Positions 1 through 10,529 of a stretch of DNA of 64,000 bases are shown here, piece after piece. A model generated the notes under the pieces. The model worked only from the letters and a program-made list of their open reading frames with translations, had not been told where the DNA came from and searched no databases. Numbering within the stretch: position 1 is the stretch's first letter; every line of letters starts with the position of its first letter. The translations under genes were made by a program, and so were the position numbers. The stretch is taken from contig JAESIW010000200.1 in the NCBI GenBank assembly GCA_016802295.1, forward strand, positions 1,035,807 to 1,099,806, in the 5' to 3' direction. This stretch comes from Brachionus rotundiformis (lineage: Eukaryota; Rotifera; Eurotatoria; Ploima; Brachionidae).

Positions 1-1442
1 TCCAGTTTTATTTTTTCTGTTTTGCAGACTACTATGCTTATTGTATTATCGGCTGTTTTAATTTTCGAACTGGATGGTAATATTTTTAATCCAAAATTAT
101 TTACAGTTTTTCTTGAAATAATAGAGCTTGTTCATCCGCTATCGATAGCGAATTTAACTGGTTTACCGTCTACCAGACCATTTATTCTCAATAAGTTACC
201 TGTTGTGCAAACGTATACGTATTCATTATCACGATTACGATTGTTTGACTCTGGTTCTTCCGTTTCTTCGACTAAGTATGATTTCTTCGGGTTGCTCCAT
301 TTTCCTTTGTTCTGATTCCTTCCATAATTTGATTTGTTATTGTTCTCGCCGCTAAACAATTTCACTTTGCAATCTGCTTTAATGTGACCTGGTTTTTTAC
401 ATCTGTAACAGACAGGGATTTTACCTCTTTCATCTATTTTATTATTTACGTATTTTCCTCTATCAAATTCTTTCTCTCTTAAGTTATAGAATGATTTTAA
501 GCGCTTCTTATAATTGTTTCTTGAATAATAAACGGGTACTGGCTTATTAACACTCCACGTACTCCTACTGAATATCCTAGCTTGAGTTATAGCATCGTCA
601 AGTGTCTTGACATTTTTGCTTTCCAACTCAGCTCTAACGCAGGGGTCAACCGCGTCAAAAAACATCCATACCAACTCGAACTCATCTATTTTTTCGATTT
701 TGTTGGCAATTTGCTGGAATTTCAGAACATTTTCCTCATAATTCACGTCCAATTTGATTGCCTTTAATTCGGATCTTAAAGTTCTTTGAACATCAAAGAA
801 CTTTAAGATCCGAATTAAATTATAAGTGGCCAAAAGGTGAAATTTTAAATCAACCCATGTCAGGTTTTCTTTCTTTTTCTTAAGATTCCTGACCAATTGC
901 AAAGCATTTCCTCTTAAAAATTTATTAACTGCAGTGACTAATCTATTTTTATCAATTCCTTGGTCTTCCGCCTCTGTTTCGACAAGGTAGACCCATTCCT
1001 CAATTTTATCCTTGTCGTTTCCATATAGTTTTGGGATATCATCCATCTTAATCTGTGGACGTCTATTGAAAACCCTATTTTCCATTGGTGACATGCCTGG
1101 TTCAATAATTTGCTCTTGTTGATGAGTACTTTCCGTTGTAGTTGATAAGCTTGATTGGGGTGTCGATTTATTTTCTGGTTGTTCCTTTTTTGCTACAAGT
1201 ATCGCTCTTTGGGTCAGAAGACTAATTAAAAGTTTCTTAGGAGCCTTAGTAGCGGTTATTTTCTCCAACCAATCAGCCTGTTCTACTTCTGAACCATTTA
1301 CTAGTGTTTCACTTTCTTCCAAGAGGTGGAAGTCAGTTACCAATTGGTTCTGGGCTTTAACCATGTGAACCAGTGCCTGAACAGGCAAGTTTTCGCAGAA
1401 CTCCATGGATATGGGTAATGAAAAGAAATTCATTGTGGACAT
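1..1442 (-). pseudogene. gag: gag of a second, tandem element copy, cut by the window edge
   Basis: This region is nearly identical to 6,835-8,240, but starts right after the LTR at 1,466-1,782. Its zinc knuckle is intact (CYRCKKPGHIKADC, near 375-420). Two changes set it apart: a 27-base perfect inverted duplication at 763-819 that adds six codons in frame, and a TGA at 132-134, two codons after the start of the protease DSG motif. It continues beyond base 1 out of the window. Confidence 0.88.
763..819. repeat. Perfect 27-base palindrome inside gag
   Basis: Bases 763-789 are the exact reverse complement of 793-819, with a three-base spacer (ACA). The other gag copy has only the left arm, followed by unrelated sequence, so the right arm is a new inverted copy that replaced eight bases. 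The net gain is 18 bases and the frame stays open. Confidence 0.97.
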
Positions 1443-1465
1443 TATCACTTTCGCTGCTAAATATC

Positions 1466-1782
1466 TGTGGGGCTGGTTAATGAATGATAAAACAAGTATA
1501 CTTTCGAATAGTTTATTAAATAATTGTTGAGCTCTAACAATTTATATAGTTAATATAATTCCTAAAAATATCTCTCTCTAGCACTGAGAATGGAATACCC
1601 ATGCGTTCGTGTCAAGAACACGGGCTTATAATTAAGACAAGATGTTGGCTATTATATAAATGTTTATATCAGCATCTAGAAGCGTTTATCTTCTGAGATA
1701 CGTGACAATTGTATTAATTCTTTCTTATCATTGCGCATCAGTTGAGAAGCTGATGATCAAGTGATACGTAGGGTGTATTACA
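1466..1782 (-). repeat. Long terminal repeat shared by two tandem element copies
   Basis: This LTR closes the element at 1,466-8,591 and also precedes a second gag that starts at 1,442. Similarity to the other LTR ends at 1,782, where the polypurine tract begins. The primer-site region next to it (about 1,450-1,465) is altered compared with the one at 8,246-8,260. Confidence 0.88.
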
Positions 1783-1799
1783 TATCCCCCGCTCTCTAG
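1783..1799 (-). promoter_or_regulatory. Polypurine tract before the 3' LTR
   Basis: The minus strand reads CTAGAGAGCGGGGGATA directly before the LTR start. This purine run is where plus-strand DNA synthesis would be primed. It is absent next to the outer end of the other LTR, as expected. Confidence 0.7.
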
Positions 1800-1928
1800 A
1801 TATCATCGTCTCTGATGATTCTTGTTTAAGACTTTAAATTCCATCAGTGCATAAAAGTAAATAGTTATATTAAAAAACTTTAAAAAGTAAATAAACAAAC
1901 AAAAAAAAAATTAATTAAGCTCATAATT

Positions 1929-3603
1929 CTAACAGACTAAGAATTCTTTTATTGATGTTTCTGTAATTTCTTTATTATTTTCTGTTTCGGCGCTGTTTTT
2001 GCCTCCACTTACGGTTAAAAGTATGCTGTCGTTCTTACGTAAAGTGGGTTTTTCGATTGCATCTTTAAGAAGTGCAATACAGTTGCATTTTACGCATATA
2101 AAGAATAGAACAATGATAATTATGAAACTAAAAATGAGGCATGATATTATAACCAGCCAAACATTTCTTATCGAGTTCTTTAGCCAATTGATGAAATGAC
2201 TTAACCCGAACGGTAATCCTCGATAATAATAAGAGTTATCAAAATCTTCTTTAAATAAATTTTGATTTTTAGATGTCGATTCCTTTATATTAAGATTAAT
2301 CAAATCATTAATCAACATATCATGATTATCATGATTATCATGATACTAGTGATGCTATTTACTGATATTAAATGATTGGGTTCCAACCAAGTAATTCCAT
2401 TTTTATCAATTGATATTATTTTATTATTTATTTTTCTAACCCAATGTTTCTTAGCTTTACATTGTTCCTCATTATCATATCTTATAATATTACTTTTACT
2501 AAGGTATCCGGTATTTCTTTTACCACTTAATTCAAACGAGACCTTTGGATCTCTAGTACATCCGTCATAATTTTCCACTTCAACACTATAACTTGTTTTG
2601 CAATTGGGCACGAATATAATACCATCCCTAACATATACAACTAAAGTTTTATTCCCAGCGTATAAAATTTCAAACTGGTCTTCGTGATGGCGGAAAGTTC
2701 GTAGGCTTGACAGTTCTATGTTACATATTTCTTCTTTCAATCTATCTAGAGCTGTATAAGTCTTGAGTTCGATTCCGTCACTATCTGCCATGAATTGTTA
2801 CAAAATCAGCTTTGATTTTAGGCAAATTTGTACGATTATAAGTCAAAAATAAACCTTCCGTAGAACCATAAAGTTTCATACTACATTCTTTAAAGGTTTG
2901 GTTTATTTTGAAAATCTGATCGCCATTCGTATTACTAAAAACATTATTAAACGGTAGGTTTAAACCAATTGTCATATAAAGTCGATATGGACAGAAATTT
3001 ACAATTTCTTTGGTCCAGTAAACAAATGACGACTTAAGTTTACATTCCAATTTTTTTAATATCACAGGTATCGAAAATTAAGTTTGATTTGCTTTTCAAG
3101 GTAATTCTTTTAATAGTACACACAAATCCATAACTCATTACAGGTCTAAGCCACTTGAATATTTCTTTAGGCGTACCATCAAATATACAATCATCATTCT
3201 CACAGGACATTTTTGATCCTTCACATGTCCTTGAACTTACCATATTTTCACATTCTTTCTTACCAATTTCCACCTTATGAATGCTTTTTGATGAGCTTCT
3301 TGAACCAAACAGGTTCACGTATGCATCAATTATAATTTTCTGTTTACTACATTCGTATCCATTTCCATCTATAGTTAGTATTTGTTTGAAAAGCAAGTCC
3401 ACTCTTCTAAATTTTTTGTCACTTTTTACAAAAACTTTTTGAGTGGCATGACTTGCATAACAGTCCTTTTCGGTATTTAGAATAAGGGTGTTCTCAATAT
3501 TGGTTTGGTCCGGTGTTTCACAGACAGTAAACCTTCCGTTAATTCTTACTGTTGACAAAGGTTTTATGAGAATGAATAAAATAGTAATTAAAATATTCAA
3601 CAT
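1929..3603 (-). pseudogene. Env-like glycoprotein region, frame-broken
   Basis: Directly after the chromodomain, in the same frame, a methionine and a hydrophobic stretch (about 3,560-3,603) look like a signal peptide, followed by a cysteine-rich ectodomain. The coding sequence then needs three frame changes: near 3,040-3,065, near 2,781-2,791 and near 2,312-2,318. The last part has a strong membrane span of about 25 residues (around 2,120-2,200) and a short basic cytoplasmic tail ending at 1,929. This layout is that of a class of envelope-like proteins picked up by some Ty3/gypsy elements, which could allow particle entry into cells. I do not recognise the exact viral source, and this copy is broken. 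Confidence 0.7.
2319..2344. repeat. Nine-base tandem repeat at an Env frame break
   Basis: The unit ATCATGATT is repeated almost three times. The end of one Env-like frame (2,312) and the start of the next (2,318) lie exactly here, so replication slippage in the repeat is the likely cause of that frame break. Confidence 0.9.
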
Positions 3604-4932
3604 ATTCGGAAGTGTCACATGATTGGTATTTGTCTTTCTTGGTCGCCCAACTTTTTTAGGTTTCTTTAACTTTGACCAATAATCATCAATTGGTTTCTTT
3701 CCCAAGAAACTATCCATAGGTTCCCAAGAATTATGTTTAAGTGAATAGTTTTTCCATTTGACTAAAAATTCATATTTTTTGTTTTTATTCAGTCGATGGT
3801 TTATTATTTTTTCGACTTCAAAAATAGATTCGTCCTTCCCCCCGTTAGTAGAAGGCGACTTATCTAATTTTAATCTCTGGAGTGGGAATGTGTCAGACAG
3901 TTTTTGCTTGAAGACATCCTCGACAATGTAGTTCCCATTTTTTGTCTGGCCTAGAACGGTGAACGGGCCACGATATTTTGGGTGTAATTTTTCATTCAGT
4001 CCCATGACGCGGATCCATACCTTTGAGCCGGTAGATATTACTGTCTCTGTAACAGGCCTATTATTATTTTGAGCCTTCATTTGTGAGGATTTTGCTTTAT
4101 CTATGTTCTGGAGTGCTGTCGGATATCTGTCATCGATCAGATCCTTTATTTGCTTAACACGTTCTTCTACTGCATTGTGTTTAAAATCGGGATCTATGGA
4201 ACTCCAATCGTTGAATCCATTCATTTTTCTACCGAACATTAGTTCAAATGGGGAGAACTTTGTTGCTGAGTGTATTCTTGTACGATATGCAAGCAATATA
4301 AATGGTAACCATTTAGACCAATCGTCTGGATTTTGCTCACAATGTTTTCTTAAACAAATTACTATTTCTTTGTTCAAGCGCTCAACTTGGCCATTGGTTC
4401 TGGGGTGGTATGCTGATGTAATAACATGCTGAGACCCGACTCGTTTTATGAGATTATCAACAATTTGATTGTTAAATTCTTTACCTTGATCCGACATGAA
4501 TACCCTTGGTGGTCCAAATATACATATGAAGTTCCATAGGATGTTAGCTATTTCTTCGGCTGATTTACCTTTAATAGGTTCGGCATATGGGAACTTGGTT
4601 AAGGATTCGGTAATTACCATTATTCCAGTGAAGCCTTCCTCTGTTACTGGTAGACCAAATACCAAATCTATCCCGATTCTGTCAAAGATACCATTAATGG
4701 TAATGGCTTTCGCAGGATGTTCCTTTGCAAGGACTATATTATTTCTCTTACACACTTGGCAACTTTGTACGAAAGCTTCAATGTCTTTCTCCATGTTTTT
4801 CCAAAAGTTATCCTCTTTAATTCGTTTAGTTGTTGATTCTACCTGGAAGTGACCCAAAACATGAGCTTTTAAAATAATACCGCTTCTGTTATTAGGTTTC
4901 GGTACTAAGCGTGAGATTTTATCTCTTCCCAT
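3604..4932 (-). pseudogene. pol: pol: integrase with C-terminal chromodomain
   Basis: The HHCC zinc site is present (H24, H28, C58, C61 counted from 4,932), followed by the DDE catalytic triad D89, D148 and E184 within GIDLVFG, SDQGKEF and HPRTNGQVERLN. A GPF/Y-type module (KYRGPFTVLG) lies near residue 320. A chromodomain covers about residues 370-415 (EVEKIINHR, FLVKWKNYS, NSWEP), which in chromoviruses tethers integrase to histone marks. The frame does not stop after the chromodomain but runs on into the Env-like sequence. It is separated from the RT frame by the frameshift near 5,000. Confidence 0.9.
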
Positions 4933-6596
4933 TTTAAAAATTTCATCTTTTTCTCTATCGTAATAATACTGAGTTGCTGCTTTCTCAATTCTTTTAATTT
5001 GGACAATCCATTTTGAAATCGACCATTTTTTAGATAATACAGTAATGTGTCGTCTACATAGACGTCTAAACTTTTACGTGATTTTGCTTCAGTGTGATCG
5101 TTATAGTCGCTTTCAGTAATTGTTTTGAGTGACAGAACTGGCCGACTAACAGCATCAGCGTTTAAATGTTGGGTTCCTTTCCTATGTACTATCTCAAAGT
5201 CATATGCTTGTAAATAGATGGCCCTACGTGCTAGTCTTCCCGTAGGCTCATTGATGTTCATCAGCCACATCAACGCGTAATGATCCGTATTCACTAGAAA
5301 TTTGAAGCCGTACAGCTCTGTGCGAGATTCTTTAATAGCGTACACAACTGTCAAACATTCTCTTTCAGTGCTGCTGTAATGAATTTCGGCACCTTTGAGT
5401 AGTCGTGACGCGTAAGCGCATACATACTCGTTTCCATTTTCATCAATTTGCGCTAGAATAGCACCCATTGCATAACCTGAAGCGTCGCAATGAACTATAA
5501 ATTTTCGACCCCAGTCAGGCTGTCTAAGCACAGGTTCTGACGTAAGGATCAATTTTAGATTTTCGAACGATTCATTTTGCTGCTTTCCCCATTCAAATTT
5601 AACATCTTTCTTTACTAAGTCGTACAATGGTTTTGCAATTTTCGCAAAATCTTTTACGAAAGTTCTATAATAACCACATAAACCTAGAAAACATTGAACT
5701 TGCTTAACATTTTTGGGAGGTTTCCTTTTATTGATAGTCTCAAGTTTAGCTGGATCCATTTCTATTGTCGATCCAGATACTAAATGACCAAGAACTTTTA
5801 CTTTTTTGGCGAACCAAATGCATTTGTTTGGTTTAATCTTGAGTTCTGCTTTTCTAAGAATGTTTCCTACTTCTATCAGATGCTCTAGGTGTTCTTTTAT
5901 CGCTTTCGAGTGAATAATGATATCGTCAAGGTATACCTCTACAAACATTTTATTGCCAAATAGCCTGTGCATCATTCTGCTGAATTGAGCTGGGGCATTT
6001 TTTAATCCAAAAGGTAACCTTTTAAATTGGTAATGTCCGTCCGGAGTGGAGAATGCTGTTTTATCCTTCGAATCTGGGTGCATCTCTACTTGCCAGTAGC
6101 CAGACGTCAAGTCAAGTGTGGAGAAGTAAACTGAGCCACTTAAACGTCTGAGAATGTCGTCAATTCTAGGAAGAGGCCAATTTTCAGTAACCGTCTTCTG
6201 GTTTAACTTTCTGTAATCGACACAAAACCTTTTTGAGCCGTCTTTTTGGGGCATCAAAACAACTGGTGCAGACCATGGTGAGCTTGATTCTTCAATGATA
6301 TCGTTTTCGAGCATGGACTGAACTTCTTTCCTAATATAGTCTCTTTCCATAACAGACTTTCTGTATGGTCTGATATAGATTGGGGTGTATTCTGATAGCT
6401 TAATGATATGCTTGTCGACATTAGATTTTTTAAGATCTCTTACTTCTGCTGCGAATCTATCTTTTATAGCATCAATAGCTTGCCTGAAGTGGTTGAGGTC
6501 ATTATCTTTTAGGTCCTCTTGTGGTTTAATAACCAATTTAGTTTTTGATTTTTCTAGAGGCCATTCGTCCTCGGACAGTTCAAAGTCATCAGCGCA
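4905..6596 (-). pseudogene. pol: pol: reverse transcriptase and RNase H
   Basis: This region is open in the same frame as gag-protease, separated by a single TAA (6,597-6,599). Counting from the TTG at 6,536, the RT domain lies at about residues 45-225 with LDLTSGYWQ and the catalytic YLDD at 202-205. RNase H follows with HCDASG (Asp 351), the STEREC glutamates near 391-393 and NTDHY (Asp 418). The frame ends at 4,905 while integrase continues in another frame from about 4,932, so an indel has occurred around 4,930-5,010. The enzyme copies element RNA into DNA; the joint pol product cannot be made from this copy without a frame change. Confidence 0.9.
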
Positions 6597-8240
6597 TTAG
6601 ATACTACACGCTTCTTCTGTGAGCAGTGTGTCTATTTCTTCTTCGTCCGAGTTCATCACGATTATATCGCTCGGAAATTTTATTAATTTTTGACTAGGAT
6701 TAAGACTAGCACCTGTTCGCATAAACCAATCGAGGCCAAGAAGTCCAACGTTATCCTCATGGTCTATTATCAAAAACTCCATAAAGCATACATGACCCTG
6801 AATATCCAGTTTTATTTTTTCTGTTTTGCCGACTACTATGCTAATTGTATTATCGGCTGTTTTAATTTTCGAACTGGATGGTAATATTTTTAATCCAAAA
6901 TTATTTACAGTTTTTCTTGAAATAATAGAGCTTGTGCATCCGCTATCGATAGCGAATTTAACTGGTCTACCGTCTACCAGACCATTTATTCTCAATAAGT
7001 TACCTGTTGTGCAAACATATACGTATTCAGTATCATGATTACGATTGTTAGACTCTGGTTCTTCCGTTTCTTCTACTAAGTATGATTTCTTCGGGTTGCT
7101 CCATTTTCCTTTGTTCTGATTCCTTCCATAATTTGATTTGTTATTGTTCTCGCCGCTAAACAATTTCACTTTGCAATCTGCTTTAATGTGACCTGGATTA
7201 CATCTGTAACAGACAGGGATTTTACCTCTTTCATCTGTTTTATTATTTACGTATTTTCCTCTATCAACTTCTTTTTCTCTTAAGTTATAGAATGATTTTA
7301 AGCGCTTCTTATAATTGTTTCTTGAATAATAAACGGGTACTGGCTTATTAACACTCCACGTACTCCTACTGAATATCCTAGCTTGAGTTATAGCGTCGTC
7401 AAGTGTCTTGACATTTTTGCTTTCCAATTCAGCTCTAACGCGGGGGTCAACCGCGTCAAAAAACATCCATACCAACTCGAACTCATCTATTTTTTCGATT
7501 TTGTTGGCAATTTGCTGGAATTTCAGAACATTTTCCTCATAATTCACGTCCAATTTGATTGCCTTTAATTCGGATCTTAAAGTTCTTTGGACATCGTCTG
7601 GCTTATAAGTGGCCAAAAGGTGAGATTTTAACTCGACCCATGTCAGGTTTTCTTTCTTTTTCTTAAGATTCCTGACCAATTGCAAAGCATTTCCTCTTAA
7701 AAATTTATTAACTGCAGTGACTAATCTATTTTTATCAATTCCTTGGTCTTCCGCCTCTGTTTCGACAAGGTAGATCCATTCCTCAATTTTATCCTTGTCG
7801 TTTCCATATAGTTTTGGGATATCATCCATCTTAAACTGTGGACGTCTATTGAAAACCCTATTTTCCATTGGTGACATGCCTGGTTCAATAATTTGCTCTT
7901 GTTGATGAGTACTTTCCGTTGTAGTTGATAAGCTTGATTAGGGTGTCGATTTATTTTGATGGCTTGCATCTGGTTGTTCCTTTTTCTTTGCTACAAGTAT
8001 CGCTCTTTGGGTCAGAAGACTAATTAAAAGTTTCTTAGGAGCCATAGTAGCGGTTATTTTCTCCAACCAATCAGCTTGTTCTACTTCCGAACCATTTACT
8101 AGTGTTTCACTTTCCTCCAACAGGTGGAAGTCAGTTACCAATTGGTTCTGGGCTTTAACCATGTGAACCAGTGCCTGAACAGGCAAGTTTTCGCAGAACT
8201 CCATGGATATGGGTAATGAAAAGAAATTCATTGTGGACAT
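6597..8240 (-). pseudogene. gag: gag-protease ORF of the complete element, with nonsense codon and short zinc knuckle
   Basis: Gag from the ATG at 8,240 runs in one frame to a TAA at 6,597-6,599, interrupted by one in-frame TAA at 7,938-7,940 where the second copy has a sense codon. The middle part has the retrotransposon capsid pattern (QGIDKNRLVTAVNKFLRGNA). The zinc knuckle (CYRC...GHIKADC, about 7,175-7,210) is one residue shorter than the standard CX2CX4HX4C that the second copy retains. A retropepsin motif, FAIDSG, follows near 6,945-6,965, so protease is fused to gag. The product would package element RNA and cleave the polyprotein; the breaks make this copy doubtful. Confidence 0.85.
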
Positions 8241-8245
8241 TATCA

Positions 8246-8260
8246 CTTTCGCTGCTACCA
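8246..8260 (-). promoter_or_regulatory. Primer binding site, initiator-Met tRNA type
   Basis: Three bases inside the 5' LTR the minus strand reads TGGTAGCAGCGAAAG. The first nine to ten bases fit the complement of the 3' end of initiator Met tRNA (TGGTAGCAG...), the usual minus-strand DNA primer for many Ty3/gypsy elements. The matching site beside the lower LTR has lost the TGG, so only this copy keeps a recognisable site. Confidence 0.7.
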
Positions 8261-8263
8261 AGA

Positions 8264-8591
8264 TGTGGGGCGGGTTAATGAATGATAAAACAAGTATACT
8301 TTCGAATAGTTTATTAAATAATTGTTGAGCTCTAACAATTTATATAGTTAATATAATTCCTAAAAAATATCTCTTCTTAGCACTGAGAATGGAATCATTA
8401 TTTATACCCATGAGTTCGTGTCAAGAACACGGGCTTATAATTAAGACAAGATGTGAGCTATTATATAAATGTTTATATCAGCATCTAGAAGCGTTTATCT
8501 TCTGAGATACGTGACAATTGTATTAATTCTTTCTTATCATTGCGCATCAGTTGAGAAGCTGATGATCAAGTGATACGTAGGGTGTATTACA
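8264..8591 (-). repeat. Long terminal repeat, upstream (5') copy
   Basis: This repeat matches 1,466-1,782 almost base for base and starts TGTAATACAC on the minus strand. Similarity stops sharply at 8,591, where AT-rich unrelated sequence begins. It is 11 bases longer than its partner, mostly because of a small insertion near 8,395-8,405. The inner boundary is set by the primer site just inside it. Confidence 0.9.
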
Positions 8592-9273
8592 AATCTAGTT
8601 TGTAGATCTACTTTTTAAACCGTTTTTACTCGGTTAAAGAAATAAAACCCTTAAATTATCCATGTTTTAATTATCAATTCTAAAGAGATAAAGAGATTAC
8701 CATCAGAGTTCGGGTTTATTTCATGTTTAGAGTTTATTTTATGGATCTTATAGTTTTGCTTTAATATTTTTCTTGCTTTTAAATATATAAAACAAATATA
8801 TCAAATAATATGACTTTACAATAAACTGTTGCATAATAAATAAGATTTTTCATTAAAATTTATGATGCATATAGTACATAAAAATCAGGATTCCAACCAG
8901 AAACAGAAAAGTTTATAGTTAGTCTATGCTTACACCAAAACAAAGTAGATCAACAAATTTTTGGCATATAGAATTTATATATATAATTTTATGATCATGT
9001 TCAAATATAATTTTTTTAAAACTTAAAAAAAGTTCTCAATTTAAGAATAAAATGTTTAACCATATCCATATCCATATTATGCATAATTCTGCATTCAGAA
9101 ATCTTTTTCAGAAATTAGCAGACATAAAAAATTAAGTTTAACAATTAATGTTTAGTTTAAAAATATATAATAAATTACTCAAATTTTTAATAAAAAAATA
9201 TTTAAAAAAATTATTTTAAAATTCAGTGAAGAGAATTCTTGAATCTATTTTTTCGACCAGTTTTTCTGTAAGA
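8592..9273. other. AT-rich interval, no gene seen
   Basis: I see no supported coding region. A short stretch near 9,075-9,135 (ATTCTGCATTCA, TAGCAGACATA) resembles pieces of the MITE at 9,699-10,050 and may be a decayed fragment. Confidence 0.5.
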
Positions 9274-9293
9274 GTCTCTATGGCGCAATCGGC

Positions 9294-9330
<37 letters not shown>

Positions 9331-9347
9331 GAATCCACCTAGGGACG
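9274..9347 (+). tRNA. trnN-GTT: tRNA-Asn (anticodon GTT)
   Basis: The acceptor stem GTCTCTA pairs with TAGGGAC (one G-U pair). The D arm contains GGCGCAATCGGCTAGCGC. The anticodon stem TTCGG/CCGAA encloses the loop CTGTTAA with anticodon GTT. The T arm is GGTGG-TTCGAAT-CCACC, which also forms the B box. A run of T follows at 9,350-9,355, a normal RNA polymerase III terminator. No intron and no encoded CCA are seen, as expected for a eukaryotic nuclear tRNA gene. Confidence 0.95.
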
Positions 9348-9690
9348 AATTTTTTCATGAAAATCAAAATTTGATTTTTTTTTAACTTTAATAAATTAAA
9401 GTTTTTATCTCCTAGTAGTTTTATTAGAAGTTATTGATTTCCTACCAGAATTATTACTTAATTTTTGTCATTCTAATAAATCATTGATTACATTGACCAT
9501 GAATAAAGAAAATTGATTTTTAAATGATTCAAAAGTAATAATTATTGCTAATAAATAATGTTTTTAGAAAGATTTAGCCAATTTTAAAATACAAATTTCC
9601 TTTTGTGTGTTAAATTTAATTTAAATGAATTCCGATTTCAATACTTGGAAAAACTTTCATTAAAAACTGCAACTTACTTTCAATAAATTC
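9348..9690. other. AT-rich interval, no gene seen
   Basis: Apart from the tRNA terminator at its start, I see nothing supportable here. Confidence 0.5.
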
Positions 9691-9698
9691 AGCAAACT

Positions 9699-10050
9699 GG
9701 GTTTTGTGAAATTCAGTACGAAAGAAAGAATAGAACAAAGTGTAATAAAATTAAATAACTTTTTTTCTAATAGTTTAAAGTTAATTCTGTGAATGCAAAA
9801 TGATGCATCAACTGTAAAAGTCTGCAAATGATGTGCAAAATCTCTGCAAAATGCACTACACTCGATTATTTGAAATTTAATTTCTGCTGAACTCTGCAAA
9901 ATTAGCAGACATAGATATTTAATGCAATCTTGAATGTTGCACCATTCTGCATTCACAAAATTAGGTTTAAACCTTTAGAAAAAAAGTTATTCAATTTTTT
10001 TACATTTTTTTCTGTTCTTTTTGCCATTTTGTACTGAATTTCACAAAACC
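9699..10050. mobile_element. Long-inverted-repeat MITE, copy 1
   Basis: The two halves are near reverse complements from GGGTTTTGTGAAATTCAG at the left to CTGAATTTCACAAAACC at the right, so the 352-bp element is almost all terminal inverted repeat. Flanks are AGCAAACT (9,691-9,698) and AGCAAATT (10,051-10,058), a 7/8 match that looks like an 8-bp target duplication. The same element is at 44,151-44,513. An 8-bp duplication fits hAT, P or Merlin-type transposases; the family cannot be fixed from here. It codes for no protein. Confidence 0.88.
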
Positions 10051-10058
10051 AGCAAATT

Positions 10059-10519
10059 GTCCAAAGCAATGTACATAATAAAGTGAGTGAGCTTTCTTTT
10101 GCTATCAGCGATTTATGATCTACAAAACTCTTGTGGAGAATTTCTCTATCGACTTTTGCATGATATTCATTTTCTTTCCATCTTTTCACTTGAGTTTAAA
10201 TTTAATTATGATGAATGTAATATCAAATTGAAGGTTAGTATTATTAAGAATCAATTTTTTGATATAAAATTTTAAGATAAAATTTAATTTACATTAAGTT
10301 TTACTAAATAAATGGCATAATGTGCAAAACTGTAAATAGTTATTGATCATGCAAAAAAATTAAAACTTGTTCCGCAATGAAAAATCAAATTCACACAAAA
10401 AACTTTGGTCTAATAATCAATATAATTTAATTCATGGACATATTTAATAAGCTAAATATTTACTATTTTTATATGCCAAATAAAAAATATTTGGTAATGG
10501 CTAAGTATGCTTTGCTTAA
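10059..10519. other. AT-rich interval, no gene seen
   Basis: Nothing supportable was found; short open frames here have no family resemblance. Confidence 0.5.
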
Positions 10520-10529
10520 CATAAAAATA

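Larger units (their letters stand above)
1466..8591 (-). mobile_element. Ty3/gypsy LTR retrotransposon with chromodomain and Env-like region
   Basis: On the minus strand the order is LTR (8,591-8,264), tRNA primer site, gag-protease, RT, RNase H, integrase, chromodomain, Env-like region, polypurine tract and LTR (1,782-1,466), about 7.1 kb. The two LTRs begin TGTAATACAC, end CCCCACA, and differ by only a handful of substitutions plus two small indels, so insertion is fairly recent. The RT-RNaseH-integrase order is that of Ty3/gypsy (Metaviridae). The reading frames carry several breaks: a nonsense codon in gag, a frame change between RNase H and integrase, and three frame changes in the Env-like part. 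This copy is therefore very probably not autonomous. No target duplication can be tested because another copy's gag, not flanking genome, follows the lower LTR. Confidence 0.93.

Noticed and set aside
4103..4852. Plus-strand frames of about 110-118 codons
   Set aside because: Antisense shadows of the retroelement integrase.
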